This document shows positions 26,869 to 36,565 of a stretch of 64,000 bases of DNA, one piece after another; position 1 is the first letter of the stretch, and each line of letters begins with the position of its first letter. The notes below the pieces were generated by a model. That model was not told the DNA's origin, searched no databases, and was given only the letters and a program-made list of their open reading frames with translations. The stretch comes from Fusobacterium naviforme (GTDB taxonomy: Bacteria > Bacillota > Clostridia > Lachnospirales > Lachnospiraceae), in assembly GCA_003014445.1 (NCBI GenBank), contig PYGH01000002.1, positions 62,001-126,000 on the forward strand. The letters are read 5' to 3'. Position numbers and translations under genes: made by a program.

Positions 26869-27034
26869 ACTTTATGGGGAATTTTTAGTCTCTGAGACAG
26901 AAACCGAACATTTAGATTTTCGGATGAAGAGAACATAATACATGCATTAAAAAGAAAAATATCATCTATATTTATAAAAAAATAATAGTTCTGTTGATAA
27001 AATCAAAAAAAAATAATAATTTAAAGAAAAACTA

Positions 27035-27063
27035 TTGAATAATATTGTGCAAAATGTTAATAT
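27035..27063 (+). promoter_or_regulatory. Promoter of the glpK leader
   Basis: TTGAAT at 27035-27040 and TAATAT at 27058-27063, spacer 17 bp, inside a very A/T-rich stretch (about 26900-27075) that otherwise holds no gene. Confidence 0.55.
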
Positions 27064-27077
27064 CTAAATAATTAAAT

Positions 27078-27153
27078 ACAGTCGCAGGAGACCATGGAGA
27101 GCAAACTGATAACAGCAGAAATGCTGCGTTATTTGTTTACTCTCTTTTTGTTT
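27078..27153 (+). promoter_or_regulatory. glpK leader with terminator/antiterminator (GlpP-type candidate)
   Basis: ACAGTCGCAGGAGACCATGG is followed by a strong imperfect hairpin from GAGAG (27097-27101) to CTCTC (27140-27144), with arms AAAC/GTTT, ATAAC/GTTAT and AGCA/TGCT. TTTTTGTTT comes next. Transcription of glpKF would therefore need antitermination. In Firmicutes the RNA-binding GlpP does this with glycerol-3-phosphate, so I infer that control. No glpP is in the window. Confidence 0.65.
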
Positions 27154-27253
27154 GACAGTCGCCTGTACTCCTGGAAAAATGTAGCACTTCCAGGGATTAT
27201 TGCGATAGCTATGCGCTCATTTTTACCGCTGTTTTTCTGCGTCGGAGCATATT

Positions 27254-27279
27254 AATTTTTCTGTGAAAGCAGAAAAATT
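27254..27279 (+). promoter_or_regulatory. A/T-rich palindrome ahead of glpK
   Basis: AATTTTTCTG (27254-27263) pairs perfectly with CAGAAAAATT (27270-27279), 44 bp before the glpK start. It could be an mRNA 5' stabilising hairpin or an operator. No T tract suits a terminator. Confidence 0.4.
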
Positions 27280-27298
27280 TAAAATATGAGAGCTGTGA

Positions 27299-28813
<1,515 letters not shown>

Positions 28814-28843
28814 AAACGAAACCGAATTTGAAAGGAGAAAAAT

Positions 28844-29557
28844 ATGCTGCCATATGTAGCTGAGTTTGTAGGTACCATGCTGCTGATCTTATTGGGCGAC
28901 GGTGTCGTGGCCAATGTTACGCTTAACAAATCCGGAATGAAAGGCGCCGGTTCTATTCAGATCACCCTCGCCTGGGGCCTTGCGGTCATGCTTCCCGCTT
29001 TTATCTTCGGAGAAGCCTCCGGTGCGTCCTTTAACCCGGCGCTTACCATAGCGCTTGCAGTCAACGGAAGCTTTGCCTGGAGTATGGTTCCGGGATATAT
29101 CGTTGCACAGATTGCCGGAGCCTTTGTGGGCGCCTGCCTGGTCTACATTCTCTTTAAGGAACAATTTGACGCGACTGAAAATCCAGCTGCGAAGCTGGGG
29201 GTTTTCTCCACAGGGCCCTCTGTTCCGAATACCGGACTGAATATTCTGAGTGAGGCGATCGGAACCTTCGTACTGGTATTCGCGATTCTGGGACTTGCTC
29301 AGGTTCCAAATCTGGATGCAGGGCTGGCAAAGCTTCTGGTCTTCGGTATCATTGTATCTATCGGTATGTCTCTCGGCGGTCTGACCGGCTACGCGATTAA
29401 TCCGGCAAGAGATCTCGGGCCAAGGCTTGCCCACGCAGTGCTTCCGATCAAGGGCAAGGGCTCCTCAAACTTTGCTTATGGCCTGATCGTTCCGATCGTC
29501 GGACCGATCCTCGGGGGACTGGTTGCTGTCGTTGTTTATGGAATGATTCCGTGGTAA
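28844..29557 (+). CDS. glpF: Glycerol uptake facilitator (aquaglyceroporin)
   Basis: Membrane channel for glycerol. The 237-residue product has six hydrophobic helices and both half-helix motifs: NPALTIALAVNG (about residues 65-67 for NPA) and INPARDLGPR (about 185-188). AAGGAGAAA lies upstream. It is co-transcribed with glpK. A hairpin follows at 29571-29603. Confidence 0.95.
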   Translation: MLPYVAEFVGTMLLILLGDGVVANVTLNKSGMKGAGSIQITLAWGLAVMLPAFIFGEASGASFNPALTIALAVNGSFAWSMVPGYIVAQIAGAFVGACLVYILFKEQFDATENPAAKLGVFSTGPSVPNTGLNILSEAIGTFVLVFAILGLAQVPNLDAGLAKLLVFGIIVSIGMSLGGLTGYAINPARDLGPRLAHAVLPIKGKGSSNFAYGLIVPIVGPILGGLVAVVVYGMIPW

Positions 29558-29570
29558 TATAAATTTTAAG

Positions 29571-29603
29571 AAGATGGGACTCCGAATAGAGGAGCCCCAT
29601 CTT
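29571..29603 (+). terminator. Hairpin after glpF
   Basis: AAGATGGG-TCC (29571-29583) pairs with GGA-CCCATCTT (29591-29603). No T tract follows, so read-through into the next small ORF is possible. Confidence 0.5.
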
Positions 29604-29645
29604 GCACTGCAGCAAAGAGCGAGAAATACCTCTCGCGGCGCCTGT

Positions 29646-29670
29646 GCAGGCAGGTCTCTGCCTGCATTTT
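29646..29670 (+). terminator. Second hairpin with T tract after glpF
   Basis: GCAGGCAG (29646-29653) pairs with CTGCCTGC (29658-29665), followed by ATTTTG. Possible terminator, or leader structure of the small cysteine ORF that follows. Confidence 0.5.
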
Positions 29671-29705
29671 GCGGAATAACATCACGAAGGGAGATGGAGA
29701 TGTAA

Positions 29706-29891
29706 AAGAAAGAATACACTCTGAATGATATGAATGCCACCACCAATCAGGATGGCAAAATCTGCGGTATCAATGATATAAATTGCCTCGAAGCTGAGGA
29801 AGAAAAGAGCTGTGATATCAATAATATGAATTGTATAAAGGAAGATGAAAAGAAGAGCTGCGGTATCAATAATATGAACTGCGAGGAATAA
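29706..29891 (+). pseudogene. Small cysteine-repeat ORF with a stop directly after its start codon
   Basis: The reading frame from 29706 to TAA 29889-29891 encodes four 16-residue units with the core x-[IL]-N-[DN]-[IM]-N. In units 2-4 the core is bounded by Cys: CGINDINC, CDINNMNC, CGINNMNC. In unit 1 it is YTLNDMNA. The six Cys have spacing 7-9-7-9-7, linked by acidic/basic 7-residue spacers. The three Cys-unit DNA copies differ at synonymous third bases, as expected if translated. An ATG at 29700 has GAAGGGAG at 29685-29692 but its next codon is TAA (29703-29705). The first downstream ATG, 29730, lies inside unit 1 with no ribosome site and would give 53 residues. A terminator ends the unit. 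No function is recognised; a metal-binding peptide or a modified-peptide precursor is conceivable. Confidence 0.6.
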
Positions 29892-29914
29892 AAGACTCTG
29901 TTTATTTGATACTG

Positions 29915-29956
29915 CAATCCCCTGTCAGGCACTGTCTGACAGGGGATTGTTTTACT
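29915..29956 (+). terminator. Terminator after the small cysteine ORF
   Basis: CAATCCCCTGTCAG (29915-29928) pairs over 14 bp with CTGACAGGGGATTG (29936-29949), followed by TTTTACTTT. The A/T-rich 29957-30140 that follows holds no gene I can see. Confidence 0.9.
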
Positions 29957-30143
29957 TTATAAAGGAGTTTGAGAAAAAATCATTTTACGAATATTAAAAA
30001 ATAATAAAGCCATTTAACTAGAAGAACTTTGTCATCTTCCACATACGAATATCATTATATATTGTATTTTTCTACAAAAGTAATAAAATCATATCTTCTA
30101 TAACTCCAAAAAACACAATAATATTATCACGTGTTTTTAGCTG

Positions 30144-30172
30144 TTGACTAAAAATAAACTATAATTTATAAT
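30144..30172 (+). promoter_or_regulatory. Promoter of the AbgT-family transporter
   Basis: TTGACT at 30144-30149 and TATAAT at 30167-30172, spacer 17 bp. Confidence 0.75.
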
Positions 30173-30232
30173 ATAGAAGGCGCTGATTTGTGCATTTTGA
30201 AATTAGCAAATAAAATCTAGGAGGTAGTAGGT

Positions 30233-31783
30233 GTGAGTAATGACAAGAATCTTAAAAAAGACGGTCAGGAGATAAGCGGCTTTTTTAAGACAGTAGAGCG
30301 CGTGGGAAACGCCCTTCCGCATCCGGCCATCATCTTCTTTATCATGTCGGTGATTCTGGTGTTTATTGCGGAAATTCTTGCCAGACAGGGAGTGTCTGTA
30401 GAGTATTTTGATGCGAAGAAGCAGGAACAGGTTGCCCTGACTGCTGTTTCTCTTCTCAACAGAGATGGAATCAATTATATCTTCAATTCGGCGGTTAAGA
30501 ATTTCACAGGCTTTGCGCCGCTTGGAACCGTCCTGGTTGCCATGCTCGGTGTTGCCATGGCTGAGCATACGGGTCTCTTTGAGATTGGCCTGAAGAAGAT
30601 GCTGCTCGGTGTCAACAGCAGAATTCTGACTGTCGCAGTTGTGTTTGCCGGGATTATGAGTAATATTGCATCCGATGCCGGCTATGTTGTAGTCATTCCA
30701 CTGGGGGCTATGATCTTTGCAAGCGTAGGAAGACATCCGATTGCAGGTCTTGCAGCAGCCTTCGCAGGTGTCTCCGGCGGCTTCAGTGCTAATATGCTGA
30801 TCGGAACCACAGATCCTCTGCTCACCGGTATTACGAATCAGGCGCTCGAAGCTGCGCACATAGATATGAAGCTGGATGCAACCTGCAACTGGTATTTCCT
30901 CTTCGCATCCACTTTCATTCTGACAATGATCGGTACACTCGTTACTGAAAAGATTGTAGAACCGAACCTTGGGAAATATACCGGAGACTATGTCCATGAG
31001 GAGAAGCCGGTCACGGCGCTTGAGCAGAAGGGCCTCAGATACGCCGGCATCGCAACGATAATTTATGTTATCATCATGGGCCTGCTCATGTTTGGTCCCT
31101 TTGCAGTATTTAATGATCCGGAGCAGACCGGTATCGCAGCAATCAAGGGCTTCCTGCATGACGGACTGATGCTCGCAATTCTTCTTCTGTTCTTCATCCC
31201 GGGATTCATCTTCGGTAAGATTACCGGTAAAATCAAGAATTCCAACGACGTTGTGCACTGCATGACGCTCGGCATGAAGGGCATGGGCGGTTATCTGGTG
31301 CTCGCATTCTTCGCATCACAGTTTATCGCCTACTTCTCCAAGACGAATATCGGTGTTATTATTTCTGTTAGCGGTGCGAACTTCCTGAAGAGCATTGGCC
31401 TGACGGGAATCCCGTTGATCCTCCTCTTCATCCTGCTGAGTGCCTTCCTGAATCTCTTTATGGGTTCGGCATCCGCAAAGTGGGGCATTATGGCTCCGAT
31501 CTTTGTCCCAATGCTGATGGCAATGAACATTCATCCGGCCCTGACTCAGGTGGCATACAGAGTTGGAGATTCCTCCACAAATATCATCACTCCGTTGATG
31601 AGTTACTTTGCAATGATTGTTGTCTTTATGCAGAAGTACGACAAGGACAAGGGGCTCGGCACACTGGTATCCACGATGATGCCTTACTCCATCGCATTCC
31701 TGGTTTTCTGGACCATCTTCATCGTGATCTGGATGCTGATCGGACTTCCGGTTGGACCGGGCGCTCCGCTCTACATCGCATAA
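30233..31783 (+). CDS. AbgT-family transporter
   Basis: Membrane transporter of the AbgT family, whose members carry p-aminobenzoyl-glutamate or export sulfonamides. The 516-residue product has about 11-12 hydrophobic segments, an N-terminal FKTVERVGNALPHPAIIFF typical of the family, the SNIASDAGYVVVIPLGA loop (about 142-158), and a C-terminal MGSASAKWGIMAPIFVPM with DSSTNIITPL. GTG start 8 bp after AGGAGG (30219-30224). The substrate is not shown by sequence. Transcribed alone; convergent with pyrBI. Confidence 0.88.
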   Translation: MSNDKNLKKDGQEISGFFKTVERVGNALPHPAIIFFIMSVILVFIAEILARQGVSVEYFDAKKQEQVALTAVSLLNRDGINYIFNSAVKNFTGFAPLGTVLVAMLGVAMAEHTGLFEIGLKKMLLGVNSRILTVAVVFAGIMSNIASDAGYVVVIPLGAMIFASVGRHPIAGLAAAFAGVSGGFSANMLIGTTDPLLTGITNQALEAAHIDMKLDATCNWYFLFASTFILTMIGTLVTEKIVEPNLGKYTGDYVHEEKPVTALEQKGLRYAGIATIIYVIIMGLLMFGPFAVFNDPEQTGIAAIKGFLHDGLMLAILLLFFIPGFIFGKITGKIKNSNDVVHCMTLGMKGMGGYLVLAFFASQFIAYFSKTNIGVIISVSGANFLKSIGLTGIPLILLFILLSAFLNLFMGSASAKWGIMAPIFVPMLMAMNIHPALTQVAYRVGDSSTNIITPLMSYFAMIVVFMQKYDKDKGLGTLVSTMMPYSIAFLVFWTIFIVIWMLIGLPVGPGAPLYIA

Positions 31784-31810
31784 TTCCAGAAGGATAAGTA
31801 CATTAAACAT

Positions 31811-31850
31811 TAATGAAGGAGCAGGCCTGTGCCTACTCCTTCATTATACT
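31811..31850. terminator. Shared terminator of the AbgT gene and pyrBI
   Basis: TAATGAAGGAG-AGGC (31811-31826) pairs with GCCT-CTCCTTCATTA (31831-31846), then TACTTTAT. The gene pair is convergent and the stem is near-symmetric, so it may serve both directions. Confidence 0.7.
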
Positions 31851-31920
31851 TTATCAAATTTTAAAATTGCCACATACAAATATTGCGAACAGAGTATTTC
31901 TTATCCGCAACTGTTTTTAC

Positions 31921-32361
31921 TCAAATATGTGTGGTGGGAGAGTAAGCTTCATCGCAGTATTTGCAGCGGTAGATTTCATTTTTTTCATCAGCAAGGTAGA
32001 AGATATGCGGAAGCTCCTGCTCGATCGAAGTGATGCAGCGCGGATTTCTGCACTTCAGTATATTTGTAATCTGATCCGGGCGGTCAAGTACACGCTTCTC
32101 CACTATGCGCTGATCACGTATGATGTTAACTGTAATTTTATGGTCGATATAGCCGAGAACATTCAGATCAATCTGATTGAGCACATCCCCCTCGATCTTA
32201 ATGATGTCCTTCCGTCCCATCTTTTTGCTGTGTGCGTTCTTTATAATGGCAATCTGGCAATCCAACTTGTCAAGCTTAAGCTGATAGTAGATATCTAGAC
32301 TCTTGCCCGCCTTAATATGATCCAGAACAATTCCTTCATTCAATCCACTGATATTCAGCAT
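31921..32361 (-). CDS. pyrI: Aspartate carbamoyltransferase regulatory subunit
   Basis: Allosteric nucleotide-binding subunit of ATCase. The 146-residue product has an N-terminal ferredoxin-like allosteric domain and a zinc site, CRNPRC (C-x4-C) and CKYC (C-x2-C), which binds the catalytic chain. It overlaps the end of pyrB by 7 bp, so the subunits are co-translated. Presence of pyrI predicts feedback control by CTP/ATP. Confidence 0.94.
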   Translation of the reverse strand: MLNISGLNEGIVLDHIKAGKSLDIYYQLKLDKLDCQIAIIKNAHSKKMGRKDIIKIEGDVLNQIDLNVLGYIDHKITVNIIRDQRIVEKRVLDRPDQITNILKCRNPRCITSIEQELPHIFYLADEKNEIYRCKYCDEAYSPTTHI

Positions 32362-33278
32362 GGTTTTTTCACCCCCAGCAAAGTCATAATCAGTGCCATA
32401 CGGACATAGACACCGTATTGTGCCTGACGGAAATATGCCGCACGCGGATCATTGTCCACCTCAACCGCTATTTCATTGACACGCGGCAGCGGATGAAGCA
32501 CATACATATCCTTCTTGGCCTGCTCCAGTTTTTTTTCTGTCAGTATATAGCTGTCTTTTAAGCGTATATAGTCTTCCTCGTTAAAAAAACGTTCCTTCTG
32601 TACACGCGTCATGTATAAAATATCGAGCTGCGGAATTGCTTCGTCTAGGCGATCCACTTCCTCAAAGGGAATGTGATTGCCCTTCAGAACATCCTCGCGG
32701 ATGTAGCCCGGCACACGGAGCTCCTGCGGTGAAATGAGAATGAGACGTATGCCCGGATAGCGAATCAGCGCATTGATGAGAGAGTGCACGGTTCTGCCGA
32801 ATTTCAGATCGCCGCAGAGTCCCACAGTCATATCTCCCAGCCTTCCTGTGAGGCTTCGTATCGTCAAAAGATCTGTGAGTGTCTGCGTGGGGTGCTGATG
32901 CCCTCCGTCTCCGGCATTGATAATAGGAACTCCGGAAAACTGACTCGCTACGAGCGGTGCGCCTTCCTTTGGGTGACGCATGGCAATAATATCGGCGTAG
33001 CAGGAGACGACGCGTACGGTATCTGCGACGCTCTCTCCCTTGACCGCGGAGCTTGCGTCAGCTGATTGAAAGCCGAGCACAGAACCGCCGAGATTCAGCA
33101 TGGCAGCCTCAAAAGACAGGCGGGTGCGGGTGCTCGGCTCATAGAAGAGTGTTGCGAGTTTCTTTCCATTGCACACATGGGCGTAGGCCTCTCTGTTCGC
33201 CTCGATATCCCGCGCGAGATCCAACAATGCATCGATCTCCAAGACAGACAGATCCAGCGGTTTCAACAGATGTCTCAT
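32355..33278 (-). CDS. pyrB: Aspartate carbamoyltransferase catalytic subunit
   Basis: Condenses carbamoyl phosphate and aspartate in pyrimidine synthesis. The 307-residue product has [16 protein letters not shown] (carbamoyl-phosphate loop, about 50-65), the [12 protein letters not shown] segment and [18 protein letters not shown] lies upstream on the minus strand. First gene of pyrBI; the upstream gap has no obvious PyrR-type attenuator. Confidence 0.96.
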   Translation of the reverse strand: MRHLLKPLDLSVLEIDALLDLARDIEANREAYAHVCNGKKLATLFYEPSTRTRLSFEAAMLNLGGSVLGFQSADASSAVKGESVADTVRVVSCYADIIAMRHPKEGAPLVASQFSGVPIINAGDGGHQHPTQTLTDLLTIRSLTGRLGDMTVGLCGDLKFGRTVHSLINALIRYPGIRLILISPQELRVPGYIREDVLKGNHIPFEEVDRLDEAIPQLDILYMTRVQKERFFNEEDYIRLKDSYILTEKKLEQAKKDMYVLHPLPRVNEIAVEVDNDPRAAYFRQAQYGVYVRMALIMTLLGVKKPC

Positions 33279-33337
33279 AATATTTGGAAGTCCTCCCTCC
33301 GAAAATCAGATTAACGGACAGCTTTACTTTTCTATAA

Positions 33338-33366
33338 ACTATATATGAGCGCGGAATAAAAGTCTA
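33338..33366 (-). promoter_or_regulatory. Promoter of pyrBI
   Basis: On the minus strand TAGACT (33366-33361) and TATAGT (33343-33338), spacer 17 bp. Confidence 0.55.
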
Positions 33367-33413
33367 TCCAAAATTTTTTGAAAAACTGACATCGGGCAGG
33401 TTCCGAGCTTTTC

Positions 33414-33442
33414 TTGAAGGAATTTCACGCCAATGTTATACT
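33414..33442 (+). promoter_or_regulatory. Promoter of the split purH pair
   Basis: TTGAAG at 33414-33419 and TATACT at 33437-33442, spacer 17 bp, divergent from the pyrBI promoter. The rest of 33279-33537 holds no gene. Confidence 0.6.
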
Positions 33443-33537
33443 GACAAGGGCAAGGATATTACGTCCCGCAGATGGAAGTTCAGAAATACTTCCTATTGAG
33501 ACGGCAGAAATAATCTACGATAAGCGCAGGAGGAGCG

Positions 33538-34305
33538 ATGAAGCAGAATCTGGTTTCCTATCTCGGACAAAACAGCTATCCCGGCAGAGGTATTATACTT
33601 GGAAAGAGCGAGGACGGAGCATGTGCTGTTATAGCTTATTTTATTATGGGACGCAGTACAAATTCCAGAAATCGTATTTTCAGGAGAATGGATGGGGGAA
33701 TACGGACTGAAGCCAATGACCCTTCGCTGATGCAGGATCCCTCCCTGATTATCTATGCGCCTGTCCGTACGCTCGAACAGCAGACTATTGTGACAAACGG
33801 AGACCAGACCGACACAATTTATGAGGGACTCAAGGCGGGCAAAAGCTTTCAGGAGACGCTTAGGACAAGAAAATTTGAACCGGATGCTCCAAACTTTACG
33901 CCCCGCATCTCAGGGCTGCTCACACTTAGAGATGGAAATTTCGATTACACGCTCAGTATTTTGAAGAGCAATGCGGGCGATGCTTCCGAGTGCCTGCGCT
34001 TCTTCTATGAATATGATGCGCCGCAGCCGGGAGAGGGACATCTGATCCATACTTATGAGAGAGATGCCTCACCGCTCCCAAGCTTCTGCGGGGAGCCTGT
34101 CTCTGTGGCACTTACGGGAGAGATACACCAATTCTCCGGAGATCTCTGGAAAGCTCTGGATGAGCAAAACCGCATCTCACTCTTTGTGCGTTATCTTAAC
34201 TTAAAGAGCGGCGCACATGAGACTGTCATCATCAACAAAAATCGCGGAGACGAGCAGCTGCACTACAGCTCCGCTCTAACTTCCGGAGAGGAGAAGAGAT
34301 CATGA
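33538..34305 (+). CDS. IMP cyclohydrolase, PurO-like
   Basis: Probably closes FAICAR to IMP, the last purine step. The 255-residue product starts NLVSYLGQNSYPGRGIILGKSEDG and contains AYFIMGRSTNSRNRIF, resembling the archaeal-type PurO/IMP cyclohydrolase-like family rather than the MGS-like domain of PurH. It overlaps the next gene, a stand-alone AICAR transformylase, by 4 bp; that context strengthens the call. GGAGGAG precedes the start. Confidence 0.82.
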   Translation: MKQNLVSYLGQNSYPGRGIILGKSEDGACAVIAYFIMGRSTNSRNRIFRRMDGGIRTEANDPSLMQDPSLIIYAPVRTLEQQTIVTNGDQTDTIYEGLKAGKSFQETLRTRKFEPDAPNFTPRISGLLTLRDGNFDYTLSILKSNAGDASECLRFFYEYDAPQPGEGHLIHTYERDASPLPSFCGEPVSVALTGEIHQFSGDLWKALDEQNRISLFVRYLNLKSGAHETVIINKNRGDEQLHYSSALTSGEEKRS

Positions 34306-35480
34306 GCAAAGAGCTGTCGCTAAAATATGGCTGCAACCCAAATCAAAAGCCCTCCCGCATTTACATGGAAGAGGGGGAGCTCCCCGTAACTGTTCTGAAC
34401 GGACACCCCGGCTATATTAATTTTCTGGATGCGCTGAATGGATGGCAGCTTGTCAGGGAACTGAAGGAGGCCACCGGTCTTCCCTCTGCCACCTCGTTTA
34501 AGCATGTGTCCCCTGCAGGAGCCGCCTGCGGAAGACCGCTCACTGAGGTGCTGAGAAGGATCTACTGGATCGAGGAGGGAGAAGAGCTCTCTCCACTCGC
34601 CTCTGCCTATGCGCGTGCGCGGGGAGCGGACAGAATGTCTAGTTTCGGAGATTTCATTGCCCTCTCTGATCCCTGTGATCTGGCAACTGCACTGCTCATA
34701 AAGCGAGAGGTTTCAGACGGCGTCATTGCACCGGGCTTTGCGCCTGAAGCGATGGAGATTCTGAAGAAAAAAAAGAACGGAAGCTATAATGTCATACAGA
34801 TTGATCCGGAGTACCGACCGGCTCCGATCGAGCGAAAGCAGGTCTTTGGCGTGAGCTTTGAGCAGGGGCGGAATGAGCTTCCGATTACAGAAGAACTTCT
34901 TTCAAATATTGTGACAAAAGAGAAGCATATTCCGAAAACAGCCAGGACGGATCTTCTTATAGCTCTGATCACCTTGAAGTATACCCAGTCGAACTCCGTC
35001 TGCTATGCACTGGATGGTCAGGCGATTGGCATCGGCGCTGGGCAGCAGTCCCGCGTCCACTGCACAAGACTTGCCGGAAGAAAAGCGGACAACTGGTATC
35101 TGCGTCAGGCTCCAAAGGTGCTCTCCCTGCCCTTTAGGAAAGATATGCGGCGCCCGGACAGGGACAATGCGATTGATGTCTACATAGGGGATGCACCGGA
35201 GGAGATTCTATCCTCAGGCAACTGGGAGCGCATATTCACGGAGCGCCCGGAGCCCTTTACTCCTGCGGAAAAGCACGCCTGGCTCTCCGGACTTCAGGGA
35301 GTGTCTCTCGGAAGCGATGCTTTCTTCCCCTTTGGAGACAATGTAGAGCGTGCCTGCAAGAGCGGAGTACACTATATCGCCCAGCCGGGCGGATCAGTCC
35401 GGGACGATCTAGTCATAGAGAGCTGCAATCAACACGGGATCGCGATGGCATTTACTGGAGCCCGCCTGTTTCACCACTGA
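34302..35480 (+). CDS. AICAR transformylase (stand-alone, eukaryote-like)
   Basis: Formylates AICAR using 10-formyl-THF. The 392-residue product covers only the C-terminal domain of PurH: LKYGCNPNQKPS at the start, LNGHPGYINFLDALN, the catalytic KH in SFKHVSPAGAACG, QSNSVCYALDGQAIGIGAGQQSR, and the end segment FPFGDNVERACKSGV. It is closer in wording to animal ATIC than to common bacterial PurH. It starts 4 bp inside the PurO-like gene with GGAGAGGAGAAG. No IMP cyclohydrolase domain is attached. Confidence 0.92.
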   Translation: MSKELSLKYGCNPNQKPSRIYMEEGELPVTVLNGHPGYINFLDALNGWQLVRELKEATGLPSATSFKHVSPAGAACGRPLTEVLRRIYWIEEGEELSPLASAYARARGADRMSSFGDFIALSDPCDLATALLIKREVSDGVIAPGFAPEAMEILKKKKNGSYNVIQIDPEYRPAPIERKQVFGVSFEQGRNELPITEELLSNIVTKEKHIPKTARTDLLIALITLKYTQSNSVCYALDGQAIGIGAGQQSRVHCTRLAGRKADNWYLRQAPKVLSLPFRKDMRRPDRDNAIDVYIGDAPEEILSSGNWERIFTERPEPFTPAEKHAWLSGLQGVSLGSDAFFPFGDNVERACKSGVHYIAQPGGSVRDDLVIESCNQHGIAMAFTGARLFHH

Positions 35481-35493
35481 AAGGAGTAGTTAA

Positions 35494-36552
35494 ATGGCAA
35501 TTTTAGTGACCGGCGGTGCCGGATTTATCGGAAGTCATACCTGCGTGGAGCTTTTAAATGCAGGCTATGAGGTTGTCGTCGCTGACAATCTCGTAAACTC
35601 CAGCAGAGAGTCTCTGAACCGTGTCATGGAGATCACCGGGAAACGGCTCAAATTTTATGAGTTGAATCTCCTTGACCGAAAAAAACTGGATCAGCTGTTT
35701 GTAAACGAGAAAATCGAAGCGGTTATCCATTTTGCAGGTCTCAAGGCAGTGGGAGAGTCCGTATATAAACCGCTGGAATACTACCACAACAACATTACCG
35801 GGACACTGGTGCTCTGTGACTGCATGCGGAAGCACGGCGTAAAAAATATCGTTTTTTCCTCCAGCGCCACAGTCTACGGAAATCCCGCCTTTGTCCCCAT
35901 CACAGAGGACTGCCCAAAGGGAGAGGTCACAAATCCCTACGGCCGCACCAAATCCATGCTGGAGCAGATCCTCACAGATCTTCACACCGCAGATCCGGAG
36001 TGGAATGTGATGCTGCTCCGCTACTTTAACCCCATCGGTGCGCACAAATCCGGTCGCATGGGCGAGAATCCGAAGGGGATACCAAACAATCTTCTTCCCT
36101 ATATCACACAGGTCGCGATTGGGAAGCTGGTCTGCCTGGGAGTCTTCGGAAACGATTATGAAACCAAGGACGGAACCTGTATCCGCGACTATATTCATGT
36201 CGTGGATCTGGCTCTTGGACACCTGAAGGCTCTGGAAAAGATGGTGAAGGAACCGCCGATGGTGCGCATCTATAACCTCGGAACCGGTATTGGCTATTCT
36301 GTGCTTGATGTCATCAACGCCTTTGAAAAGGCCAATGAGCTGAAAATCAATTATGTGATCAAGGAGCGCCGCGCGGGCGATGTTCCCGCCTGCTATGCAG
36401 ACCCCTCAAAGGCAGAGCGAGAACTGAACTGGAAAGCGGAGCGCGGTCTTGAAGAAATGTGCCGTGATTCCTGGCGCTGGCAAAAAAACAATCCAAACGG
36501 CTATGAGGACACAGAGATCACCATAAGAAAAAAGGGAGAGCTCACACAGTGA
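35494..36552 (+). CDS. galE: UDP-glucose 4-epimerase
   Basis: Interconverts UDP-glucose and UDP-galactose. The 352-residue extended SDR has the NAD-binding [16 protein letters not shown], the SSATVYG strand with active Ser and the YGRTKSMLE catalytic Tyr-x3-Lys. A family-typical [13 protein letters not shown] follows. AAAGGAG lies upstream, 13 bp after the transformylase. Convergent with dprA at a 13-bp gap. Confidence 0.96.
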   Translation: MAILVTGGAGFIGSHTCVELLNAGYEVVVADNLVNSSRESLNRVMEITGKRLKFYELNLLDRKKLDQLFVNEKIEAVIHFAGLKAVGESVYKPLEYYHNNITGTLVLCDCMRKHGVKNIVFSSSATVYGNPAFVPITEDCPKGEVTNPYGRTKSMLEQILTDLHTADPEWNVMLLRYFNPIGAHKSGRMGENPKGIPNNLLPYITQVAIGKLVCLGVFGNDYETKDGTCIRDYIHVVDLALGHLKALEKMVKEPPMVRIYNLGTGIGYSVLDVINAFEKANELKINYVIKERRAGDVPACYADPSKAERELNWKAERGLEEMCRDSWRWQKNNPNGYEDTEITIRKKGELTQ

Positions 36553-36565
36553 TTCCCCGCTGTGC

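Noticed and set aside
29747-29932. Minus-strand 61-residue frame opposite the cysteine-repeat ORF
   Set aside because: It is the reverse of the repeats (Ile/Leu/Ser-rich) and crosses the terminator stem; the plus strand shows synonymous change instead.
34302-35480. Truncated or frameshifted purH
   Set aside because: The gene has its own start and ribosome site and the neighbour supplies an unrelated cyclohydrolase, so this is a natural split.
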